Part shown: piece by piece, positions 54,241 to 64,000 of the stretch | Position numbering within the stretch: the stretch's first letter is position 1 | Layout of the letters: every line of letters starts with the position of its first letter | Assembly (NCBI GenBank): GCA_037974335.1 | Contig: CM075760.1 | Coordinates: 64,566,360 to 64,630,359 of the forward strand | Length of the DNA stretch: 64,000 nucleotides | Reading direction: 5' to 3' | Origin: Prionace glauca | Lineage: Eukaryota; Chordata; Chondrichthyes; Carcharhiniformes; Carcharhinidae | Made by a program: the position numbers and the translations under genes | The notes under the pieces: model-generated | Databases searched by the model: none | What the model saw: the letters and a program-made list of their open reading frames with translations, nothing else | Told to the model about the DNA's origin: nothing

Positions 54241-54964
54241 GCATCTAATAATGAAATAATTGAACATTCATAACTGGGTCACAGGTTGGATCATGAGTTC
54301 AGGGATCTGTTGTGGGAATTGAACATATTACCATCTGTTTCAAAAATGATTTTGACTCCTGTGAGATAAGTCTGTTAACTGATCACATTTTGTGTTTTAA
54401 CATTATGCCATTTAGTTCACTGTGTCTAAAGTGTGAGGTCATTGTCCAATGTTACACGGATGTATTTGATTGTCAGAGGCAAGTTTTTTCCTAGTCTTGA
54501 ATTTTATCTGTCTCGATGGCAATCATTAATGGCAATCTACGTAAAACTTCCATCAAATCTTAAAATAACATTTGGAAACACGCGAGGCAGAAGGTCTGAG
54601 AGTTTGGCGTTAACGATGCATGAGTTCCACCATCAGAACAGCTGAATGCTGAGTTTGTTTCTCTTCGAACTGAGCAGTCTATGGGAGATTTAGTACAAAA
54701 TTCAAAGCTATAAATGGGAATGTTTTACGCATTAGGAAGAAACTGTTACCCACTGGCAAAAGGGCCAGTATACAGAAGGCACAGCTTTATTAGTTATGAA
54801 TTAAAGGAACCATCTCTCTGATTACATCACACCAGTCCATACTTCTACTTATTTTGTACCACATCCAACCTTTAATTGTACGTCGGTAGATCGTAACCTC
54901 TTTATATTACATTCGCTCGTCTCTCTCGTTAATCTACACTGGACCATCCCTCTATTTACGTGAC

Positions 54965-55389
54965 ATAAGAACATAAGAACATAAGAACATAAGAAATAGG
55001 AGCAGGAGTAGGCCATCTGGCCCTTCGAGCCTGCCCCGCCATTCAATAAGATCATGGCTGATCTGTCGTGACTCAGCTCCACCTTCCCGCCCTCTCCCCA
55101 TAACCCTTAATCCCTGCTCTTATCAAAAACCCATCAACCCGTTTCTTAAAAATATTTAGCGAGGCAGCCTCCACCACTTCAACGGGCAGAGAATTCCAGA
55201 GATTCACCACCCTTTGAGTGAAGAAGTTCCTCCTCAACTCTGTTCTAAACCGCCCCCCCTTTATCTTGAGGCTGTGCCCCCTAGTCCTACTGTCTTTTTT
55301 GAGCGGGAACAGTCTCTCCACCTCTATCCTATCCATCCCATTCATCATCTTATACGTCTCAATGAGATCTCCCCTCATTCTTCTAAACA
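54965..55389 (-). mobile_element. CR1-like LINE 3' end (TTATGTTC-tail family), young
   Basis: Four reversed tail octamers ('cataagaacataagaacata') at the left. The ORF2 C-terminus is open on the minus strand (FRRMRGDLIETYKMMNGMD to RAGIKGYGERAG). It is 5'-truncated at 'cattcttctaaac'. Confidence 0.92.
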
Positions 55390-56330
55390 TTAGGTCCTCT
55401 CAATTAGTACTAATGTCCACCACTGATTATGCTAAATGAGATCCAATGTATTTTTATATTACACAAGGATTGTCTCTTTACATGACGGAAGAACCCCTCT
55501 CTGTTAATTCAATTTCGAACAATGAATATGTTTCTGTCAAGATATTATCAATCACGATATATGTGGATGTGTCTGTCCGATACCAGTCATTCTTGTTTGG
55601 AAATATAGGTTTATTTTTTGCTAATATCTATAAGTAACTGTGAGAAACGCCGAATTGCTCTGTTATTGTATTTAGCGTGAACGTTCTAACCAATTTCTAA
55701 GTGATTAAATGTCATTGGGGGACAGGTCAGTGTGTGAAGCATGGTGCAGCATTCGTTGTAACACCGTCAGACAATCCCTGTTGAGACAAATTTTAATAGT
55801 TGAATATTGTGTTGCATTGCGTCAATTTACCACAGATTTTAGCGAAAAATGTTTCGTCTGTCTCATTTTATTAAAAACATTCACTGATACGGTGACAGGG
55901 TGAGACTGAATTGTGGACTTACAATATGTCAGATGGATCCAACAGGCTGAATATCTACCCAATCATTAATTGCTTATCTGTTTCCCAGAAAAAAAGAAAA
56001 TAAATTGCCATAGAACAAGTTTTGACAGTTATGTCACGTTTGACTTCCTGCAGTTTGTATTGTTATATTTTAAATGATTGTCTTTTTTTTTAAATTTGGA
56101 ATGTGTTCAACTGCTTAGGCCCTAACCTCTGGTATTCCCTCCGAAATTTACTTATCTCAGTTTCCTCGTCTAAATCAATCCACAAAGCTTTCTCTTCATT
56201 GACAATCCTTTTACTAATCTGATCAAATAACTGTTGTTCATAAAAGAATATATTGCAGATGCATGGGGTCTGAAAAAAATGCCAGAGACACTCAGCAGAT
56301 CATTCACCATATGTGGAATGGTATTAGTGT
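55390..56330. other. Intergenic, nothing recognised
   Basis: AT-rich; no gene or repeat that I can name. Confidence 0.5.
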
Positions 56331-56500
56331 GCATCTCTCTCTCTCTGTCTCTCCCTGCCTCTTTCTCCCTCTCCCCCACTCCCCGCCATTCCTGCCTCTC
56401 TCCCTCCCCCTCTCTGTCTCTGTTTGTCTCTCCTTGTTCCCCTCTCTCTCCCTGGCTCCTTCTCTCTCTGTGTTTTCCCCTCTGTCTCTCTCTCTATAGT
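56330..56500. repeat. CT-rich low-complexity tract
   Basis: About 170 bp of imperfect (TCTC)n and CCCT on the plus strand, immediately before a LINE fragment. A long frame crossing it is an artefact of the tract. Confidence 0.85.
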
Positions 56501-56504
56501 GCGT

Positions 56505-57107
56505 TGGAAGGTAGGTTTGCTGAGGAGCAGTGGAGGATCTTTAAGGAGATCTTTCTTGGTGCTCAGCAGAAATTTATTCCTATGGTTAAAAAGGACAGTA
56601 GGAGGAGAGGTAATAAGCCGTGGATAACGAAGGAGGTGAAGGAAAGTGTTAAATTAAAAGCGGAGGAGTTTGGAGTAGCTAAGAGCAGTGGGCGAGAAGA
56701 AGATTGGGAAAGGTTTAAATGTCAACAAAGATTGACAAAGAAGTTGATAAAGGAGGGTAGGAGAAGCTATGAGGCTGGGCTAGCACTTAATATAAAAAAG
56801 GATAGCAAGAGTTTTTATAAATATATAAAAAGGAAGAGGCTGGCTAGGGTGAACGTTGGTCCTTTAGAGGATGAGAAAGGGGAGCTAGTGGTAGGGGATG
56901 GGGATATGGCTAAAGTCTTGAATAACTTTTTTGTTTCTGTCTTCACGGAGGAGGACGTGAATAATTTGCCGGGTGTTAGCGATGGAAAGGTGGTAGGAAT
57001 GGAGGGTCTTAATGACATTACTGTGACTAGAGAGGTGGTGCTCGACAGACTGGAGGGGCTGATTGTGGACAAGTCCCCAGGACCGGATGGAATGCATCCG
57101 AGGAATG
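56505..57107 (+). mobile_element. CR1-like LINE ORF2 middle fragment, open
   Basis: About 200 codons from the region between endonuclease and RT: FKEIFLGAQQKFIPM, KPWITKEVKESVK, FYKYIKRKRLARVNVGPL, FFVSVFTEED and DKSPGPDGMHPR. It stops abruptly at 57,107, where a reversed LINE 3' end begins. The open frame suggests youth. Confidence 0.9.
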
Positions 57108-57368
57108 CATAAGAAATAGTAGCAGGAGGAGGCCATCTAGCCCTTCGAGCCTGCCCCGCCATTCAATAAGATCATGGCTGATCTGTCGTGGTCAGTTCCA
57201 CCTTCCCGCCCTCTCCCCATAACCCTTAATCCCCTCTCTTATCAAAAACCCATCAACCCGCTTCTTGAAAATATTTAGCGAGGCAGCCTCCACCACTTCA
57301 ACGGGTAGAGAATTCCAGAGATTCACCACCCTTTGAGTGAAGAAGTTTCTCCTCAACTCCGTTCTAAA
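57108..57368 (-). mobile_element. CR1-like LINE 3' end joined head-on to the previous fragment
   Basis: The reversed 3' end 'cataagaaatagtagcagga' through 'aagtttctcctcaactccg' is the TTATGTTC-tail family in opposite orientation, with no spacer from the fragment before it. Confidence 0.9.
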
Positions 57369-58743
57369 ATTCAGGCTGTCAGAGTGAGTTCACCCTCACA
57401 GGCAGGAAGACTGTTCACGGTGATAACATCAAACTGACGCCCACTGTTTCAATCTCAGGTATCACAACTTCCCGATTCTTGCTGCAGGTTCCAAACCGCA
57501 CATCTCACCTCCGAGCAGAAAATAAATCTAGGGACCACAATCTGGTGAGAACATCTGTCAGTGCGGCCAATATCTGCCCACAGAGTCAGGGCAGAGTCAG
57601 ACAGGTCACATTGCGGTGACATTTACAAATGAGTCTGTTGTGATCTGTTCAGAGTTTCCCGGACATAACTGATGGTCACTGGATCAGTCACTGAACTCCC
57701 GGTTTTCATGAAGAAAGAAAATTATATCTGTTATGTTTCATTGTTTAATCATTTTCTCTCCATCTGCTATTTACTTGTTGTTTCTCAGCTTTTATCTGTC
57801 AGCATCCCGTTTTTATTTCTTCCAACTCTCCAAGTCTCTCCTCCTCTCTCTATTTCCTTGTCAATCTTTTGAACACTTTTATTAGTACTCAAAATCATGA
57901 AGTTTTGATTGGGGCAATTAAAGAGAGAATATTTCAACTGGGAGGGCGGTCAGCAACCAATCGGCAAACGTTTATTTTATTGAGCTGAGAGACAGGAATG
58001 AAATTATTTATTTTTACGCAAGATTTGTTATGAACTGGAATGAACAGCTTAAAAGGGTGATCGAATCAGATTTCACAGTAATTTTGGGAAATAAATAAGA
58101 TATGTCCTTCACGTGTTTAAAATTTCAAGGATTTTCGAGAATGGGAGCATTTTAATGGTTCGTCTACATCATTGTCCCAGCATCCTTTTTGTGTCTCTCC
58201 CTGTCCTTCACTGAGACTGAATAACTTGCAATATTTATACAGCTGCCATCTTGTGTAAATCTTATCTTTTGACAAAACTTGTGCTTTTGTGTGTGTGTGT
58301 AATTGCCAGGAACTATTCCGAAATTCTATTTACAAACCATCACTTTGAACAACTGAATACTGGATCGAACTTGATTGGGAAAAGCACAATAACACTTAAC
58401 ATTTATTGCACTCTTCTTTTTCTTCCGGAGAGGTTTTCATACTTTTCAATCTTTACATGTCCTGATTCTGTCTGTAAATGTGGAACTGCTTGTAAGAATG
58501 AAAAGGAACAGATTATTTTCTCTTCCTCTGACAGATTCACTATTGTTACCTCAGATAACAGACATTTATGAAGCCCGCCATGATCGTCCCCCCTTTGGGA
58601 ATACCAGCTCTTAGTCAGGTGGTGTCAGTCACTCCTGCGGATGTCATAGGGATTCCAATCCGTGTTTGTCACATAAATCCCTGCGTCACTCGTCCTGACA
58701 AGGAAACCTGTGCTAAGGCCCTAGAAATGATTGTTTCCTTGTG
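57369..58743. other. Intergenic, nothing recognised
   Basis: No repeat family or gene identified. A 63-codon frame (58,568-58,759) contributes the first part of the minisatellite unit. Confidence 0.45.
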
Positions 58744-59331
58744 TCAGGTCCCAGTCTGACTCTGGGCCCAGCTGTCTCTGTTGGTGATACACTGGGGCCA
58801 GTCATTCACATTGTAATGTTCTAATTCTCAGGTCCCAGTCTGACTCCGGGCCCAGCTGTCTCTGTTAGTGATACACTGGGGCCAGTCATTCACATTGTAA
58901 TGTTCTAATTCTCAGGTCCCAGTCTGACTCCGGGCCCAGCCGTCTCTGTCAGTGACACACTGGGGCCAGTCATTCACATTGTAATGTTCTAATTCTCAGG
59001 TTCCAGTCTGACTCCGGGCTCAGCTGTCTCTGTCAGTGATACACTGGGGCCAGTCATTCACATTGTAATGTTCTAATTCTCAGGTCCCAGTCTGACTCCG
59101 GGCCCAGCTCTCTCTGTTAGTGATACACTGGGGCCAGTCATTCACATTGTAATGTTCTAATTCTCAGGTTCCAGTCTGACTCCGGGCCCAGCTGTCTCTG
59201 TCAGTGATACACTGGAGCCAGTCATTCACATTGTAATGTTCTAATTCTCAGGTTCCAGCCTGACTCCGGGCCCAGCTGTCTCTGTCAGTGATACACTGGA
59301 GCCCGTCATTCAAATTATAATGTTCTAATTC
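58744..59331. repeat. Minisatellite, seven units of 84 bp
   Basis: Units start at 58,744, 58,828, 58,912, 58,996, 59,080, 59,164 and 59,248, each 'tcaggtcccagtctgactcc' through 'cattgtaatgttctaattc'. Every spacing is exactly 84 bp and only a few substitutions occur per unit. 84 is a multiple of three, but each unit contains a TAA in the otherwise open frame. Confidence 0.95.
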
Positions 59332-60112
59332 TCTATGATTATTTTTGGAAACCGTTACCCAATCCGTTGTGAATTAGAACCTGCATCAGATTTTGCTGCA
59401 TTTGACCCCTGCCTGTCGTTATTGGACAAATCACTTTTTCTACACGCACAAAAATTGTTTATGTAAATGTTATATCATGTTCTGTCTCTCTTACTCTGGA
59501 GAACTCATACGTTGGTTTACGTGATTCTCCCAGCCAGTTTATGTCATCATTGCGCGAGCATATCTGTCTATATTAGATTAGATTCTTCTTCTGTTGTTGG
59601 AGCATTATGTTTAATCATTTATAGGATGTGGGCAGCACTGACATCTGTTGCCCTTCTCTGATTGCCCCTGACAATGTGGTGATGACCTGCTATCTTGAAC
59701 CGCTGCAGTCCTTGTTCACCAGGTGATATCACTGTTTATATCACATAAGGTCTGGCCAGTCTTATGATGCACCTGATCCTGATTCATCGCATTACGTAGA
59801 TTATACAACCGATACACAGCAGAAGATGTTTAGGGTGGTTACCATGGAATTGGTGAAGGTAACGGCTAAACATAAATATTGTTCCTTCTCTGGAGAGGAG
59901 CAGATGTTTCAATCCTTTGCATCAATAGAAATAAGAAGTCTGAGAATTCCAGGTGTAATTATCTCCTGTCGGCTATATATCCAGGGTCATTTTCATTACC
60001 ATTTTCACAAATCAGTACACAATTGAGTCCTATATCAGGAAGTTTAATGAGACATTGAGAAGAACAATTTTCATAATCTCCCCGTCATTCGAGACGTGAT
60101 TTATCAATTTTC
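59332..60112. other. Intergenic with a short L2-like SINE piece
   Basis: 59,605-59,720 ('ataggatgtgggcagcactg', 'cttgaaccgctgcagtcctt') is a minus-strand copy of the L2-like 3' end. The rest is not recognised. Confidence 0.55.
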
Positions 60113-60800
60113 CAACAGATCTCTAAAGACAGATAAGTCATCACCGGGAACAAAATAGTGAGGCTGCAATAATTTTATATGCAAGAGCACACAACAGAAG
60201 GGTTGTCAGTAAATAATTACATATTAAACGTTCTTCAGTTGAAACACATGAACTGTTTGGTGTTTTTATGCACTCAGGGAAGGCAGAGATGGGTTGAAGG
60301 TTCTCACTGGGAAAACTGAAGGGGAATTGCTAAAAGATTTCATTTCTCCAAAGGTGTTATTAGAAAATAGAATGTTTAAAATAAGTAAGCACACAAATGT
60401 TAATGATGTTTGTTAGGCATAGAACCATAAAATTCCTACAGTTCAGAAGAAAGGCTATCTGGCCCACCGAGTCTGCGTCCTACCCCAGGTCCTCCCCTCT
60501 GCCCTATCCCCGTAAGCCCCACACATTTACCATGGCTATTCCACATATTCTGAGGGAAAATAACGGACAATTTTGCATGGCGAATCCAACTAATACTATC
60601 CGTTGCAATATAATCGAGAGACTGGTTTCGTGCAGTAATATTGAGACAGGGCCGAATACACCAGATATCAATATAGCACCTGTACTAATATAGATGCAGA
60701 CTGGGCCCAGTTCAGTCATTACTGAGAGGGTGTATACAGTATCTAACACCCTCTAACCAGCGTGGTATTTTCTCATATAAACAAAGACATGCCATACTCA
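60113..60800. repeat. Duplicated block, copy 2 (paired with 1,849-2,530)
   Basis: 'ccaacagatctctaaagaca' through 'gacatgccatactc' aligns with 1,849-2,530 in the same orientation. It includes the shared SINE piece (60,415-60,600). No GPCR exon lies on its left side in this window. Confidence 0.85.
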
Positions 60801-61440
60801 AACAACTGGGATTTTGCTGAGTACAGAATCAACTGAGATTATTGTCATATAATCAGAAATATGATTTCGTGTCATATAAACTGGGTCACGTTTAGGATGG
60901 GCAAAGACGGAGTCTATTATAGAAATAACTGAGACGATCTTCTGTATATTGTCGTGCCAAAAAATGCCGTTTCGCTGCCATCTCCTGGACAAGCTTTGCT
61001 ATTGCAGGAGTTGTGAAATGCTGATTTTAGTTGCTGTTTCTCATTCTTTCATGGGCTGAATATCCAGCTGGTAAGGCCAGCATATATTAGCAATCGCTAA
61101 TACATTGAATTTACTGGTTTTCTAGAAAATCATAAAAGGCACGTAATAGCCAAGGACGTGTGCGCCTAGAGTCACCTCTGGGCTAAACTGAGAAAAGATG
61201 GAAAGTTTTATTTTCTGCAGGGCATTAGAGAATCTGATATATTTCAAGTCATGGCCGCAATCACGGAAATGACCTTTACATTCAAAATTGTAATTGCATT
61301 TTGAAGGCTGTTGTAGTTGGACTTGAATATTTATCTTGAGAAATTGGCCTACCCTCACAGAGATATTACCACTCTGCCACTGTCACCCTTTCAACATTGA
61401 TAAAGTACTTACAGCAGGGAAGAAAGCCATTTTGAAGCGT
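60801..61440. other. Intergenic with a short L2-like fragment
   Basis: A reversed L2-like piece near 61,035-61,105 ('tcatgggctgaatatccagc'). Nothing else recognised. Confidence 0.4.
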
Positions 61441-64000
61441 CATGTATGTGTTGGCCCCCGAAAGGAGCAATTCATCCAATAACACTCTGGACCCCACAGT
61501 CTAGCATTTTGTTCATTTTCAGACAATTATCCAATCCCATTTTGAACTCATTAATTGGCGCTGCCTGCACCACATTCTCAAACAGCACATTCCAGATCTG
61601 GATCACTCACTGTCTGACAATGTTTTTCCTGATGTCTCCATGTTTCTTCCACCAATTTACTTCAACCCGCTCCCTCTGTGTCAAGATCCTTCTGCCATTG
61701 AACAGTTTCTCTCTATCTACTCTGTCAAGACCCCTCAGGATTTTGAATGCCTCGTTAAAGTCACATCAGCAACTTCCTGTCAAGGAAATTAGTCCGAACT
61801 TCTCCAAAATATTTTCGTCACTGAACTTTCTGACCTCTGGACTTATTCTCGTGTTTTCCTTTCCATCCAGCTTATTGACTTTACATTCTGCCTGAGTTCG
61901 GTGCCGAAAATTGGACCGAATTTTTCGGTTGACGATTTTCCAAGTGTTTTCTACAAATTTAGCACAACTTCCTTGCTTCTGTATTCTTTTCCCCAATAGA
62001 CAAAAACTATTCACTTTATTTTTGTTTGCAGCTGTCTCAACCTGTCTTGCATCATAAATGATTTGTACACATATTCACTCAAGTCCCTCGGCGTCTATAT
62101 TCACTTTTCATCATTTCCATTTTTTTCTCCACATTCTGTTGAACAAAACTGATCATGTAACTTTTCTCTGCAATAAATTTAAATATGCAAATTACTTGTC
62201 CATTCAACCAATTAGTTCTTTTTGCCCTGTCACGATTTACCTGAAATCACCATCCTCTGCTTTCCAACCTTTCCCCCAACGTGTCGATTATCTCCAAGCT
62301 GATTCCCCAATTTCCTTCTAATCATTTATATATCCATGACAAACAATAAAGGTTCCAGAACTGATCCCTGAGCCACAACACTCCATTCAGAAACGCACAC
62401 TTGCACAGCTACACTCTGTTTTCTATGACTGAGCCAGTTCTCCATCTACCGCCAGCTCACCTCTGATCTCATTTTACTGCAAATTCTGTACCTCTCTGCC
62501 ATGAGGGATCTTGTCAGAGGGTTTACTGGTGTCCACGTAGACAATATCCACTGCTCTACCATCATCAATCATCTTCGTCACTTCCTCAAAAAATAAACTT
62601 GATCACGTTAGTCAGACACGATCTGGTCTTCAAAAAAGCATGTTGCCTTTCACTAATACATCCATTTATTTCAAAGAGGGATTAAATCCTGTCTCGAAGA
62701 ATTTTCTTCAATAATTTCCTGACCACTGATGTAAGACTCACTAGCCTGTGCTTACCTGGATTATTGTTGCCATTCTTCCTAAACAAAAATCGGCTATTCT
62801 CCAATCCTCATTCTTCCACTATAGCCAGTGATGATACAAAGATTTCTCTCAAGACCCCAGCAATTTCCTCCTGGCCTCTCGCATTATTCTGTGGTATATC
62901 ACATTAGGCCCTGGGGACTTATCTACCTTAATGTATCTCAAGAACCCCAATATCTCCTCCTTTTTGATCTCAACATGACTCAAACTACTTGTGCATCCTT
63001 TCCCAGACTCATCATGCACTAAGTACTTCTCTTTAGTGAATACTGACTTGAAGTATTCAATACCTCGTCATTTCCCTGGATCCGCGCATAGAATCCCTCA
63101 CCTGTCCTCGGGTGTGCCAACCCCTTCCCTGGCTAAACATTTGCTCTTTATATATGTGTAAAACGCCTTCGGATTTTCTTCCATCCTGCGGCAAATTAAT
63201 TCTCGTGACCCCTTTTCGCCCTCTTTAGTCTTTGCTTAAGTTTCGTTTTACTTTCCTTGTATTTCATAATTTCATAATTGTTTTGTGTCTTCCTAGGACA
63301 GAAAAAAACTTTTTTTCCCACTTTGACGAGGCTCATAATTTCTCTCATTTTACAATGTTCCCGAAATTTGGATACCTACCCTTCATTCTCATTGGAATGT
63401 GCCAGTCCGGAATTCCTATCAACTTGAACTTGAAAGCCTCCCATGCGCCAGATGTTGATTTATCCTCAAATATTTGCCCCAATCTACATTCTTCCGTTTC
63501 TGCCCAATATTGTTATAATTAGTCATCCCCTAGTTTAATGTCTTCACTTGAGTATTACACTTACCTTTCTCTGTCCGTACCTTAACACTTACTGAGTTGT
63601 GCTCTCTGTTCCCCAACTGCTCCCCCACTGAAATGTCGACCACCTGTCCAGGCTGATTCCCTATTCCCAGGTCCAGTTCAGCCGCTTCCCTAGTTGGACT
63701 TTCTATATAATTGTTTGGGAAGCCCTCCTGGATGCTCCTTACAAACTCTGCCCCATCCACACACTCAGCACAAAATGAGTCCCTGTCAATTTTGAGGAAG
63801 TTAACTCTCCCACCACAACAACCCTGTTACTTTTGCATCTTGCCAAATTCTCATTCATATCTCTTTCTCAATCTCCCGCTAGTTGTTGGGAGGCCAATAA
63901 AAAATGCTGAATCTTGTGAGTACACTCTTCCTATTCCTGCACTCTACCCATACTGCCTCGCTGTATAAGCCATGTGAAGTACATTGGGTGCAGTCCTCCT
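61441..64000 (-). mobile_element. Old CR1-like LINE, runs off the right edge
   Basis: About 2.5 kb of ORF2 in reverse: 3' region (61,500-61,800), RT words ('gatcttgtcagagggtttac' at about 62,508, the 'F.KVPH' region), the RT-endonuclease linker (63,000-63,400), and endonuclease remnants ('NQPGQVVDISVGEQLGN', 'REHNSVSVKV' near 63,600). There are many frame breaks; old, and a different subfamily from the young copies. Confidence 0.8.

Noticed and set aside
56234-56504. N-terminal part of a 292-codon frame (Ser/Leu/Pro-rich)
   Set aside because: It is translation of a CT-rich tract that happens to be in frame with a LINE ORF2 fragment.
58744-59331. 84-bp array as a CRISPR or a repeat-protein exon
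   Set aside because: Units are directly adjacent with no unique spacers, and each contains a TAA in the open frame; it is a minisatellite in eukaryotic DNA.

Overview
The window looks like nuclear DNA of a cartilaginous fish, most likely a shark or ray. The main reason is a compact, self-contained IgM heavy-chain cluster (leader, V, J, C1 to C4, membrane exon) on the minus strand. This 'multi-cluster' layout, with V and J about 0.4 kb apart and each set carrying its own constant region, is typical of elasmobranchs. The dense background of CR1-like LINEs and tRNA-derived SINEs fits the same source. All family names come from reading the sequence and from memory of the families; no database search was run.

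Layout. 1-1,506 (minus): a class A GPCR of the GPR139-like type in two exons, with its C-terminus beyond the left edge. 1,507-10,430: intergenic, holding three tRNA-like relics, CR1-like LINE copies, a SINE and a decayed Ty3/gypsy integrase fossil. 10,910-34,482 (minus): the IgM cluster. In transcription order it has a TATA-like box (34,575-34,584), leader (34,437-34,482), V exon (33,988-34,310) with a 12-bp-spacer RSS, J (33,565-33,611) with a 23-bp-spacer RSS, C1 (20,041-20,340), C2 (18,556-18,867), C3 (14,997-15,305), C4 with secretory tail (14,163-14,533), a poly(A) signal (14,125-14,130) and the membrane exon (10,910-11,046). Splice junctions are phase 1 throughout, and the constant reading frame is open. 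The 12-bp spacer after V, with no D found before J, suggests a germline-fused VD that needs only one rearrangement step. The J-C1 intron is about 13.2 kb and contains a nearly full-length two-ORF CR1-like LINE (27,572 to about 32,130) nested in an older repeat.

34,500-48,100: the DNA upstream of the V carries a possible small plus-strand gene (34,756 to about 36,078) encoding a signal peptide and a glycosylation-rich exon. This whole block is duplicated, in decayed form, at about 44,960-48,100, where a truncated VH pseudogene sits in the matching position with no J or C. It is the remnant of a second cluster. 48,100-64,000 is mostly repeats: a 317-bp element made of an almost perfect palindrome with a 13-bp target duplication, several nested CR1-like LINEs, a seven-unit 84-bp minisatellite (58,744-59,331), a second copy of the GPCR-upstream block (60,113-60,800) and an old LINE running off the right edge.

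How the parts work together: one rearrangement between the V(D) and J signals would give a complete mu chain. Use of the poly(A) site after C4 would give secreted IgM; splicing from the internal donor in C4 to the membrane exon would give the B-cell receptor form.
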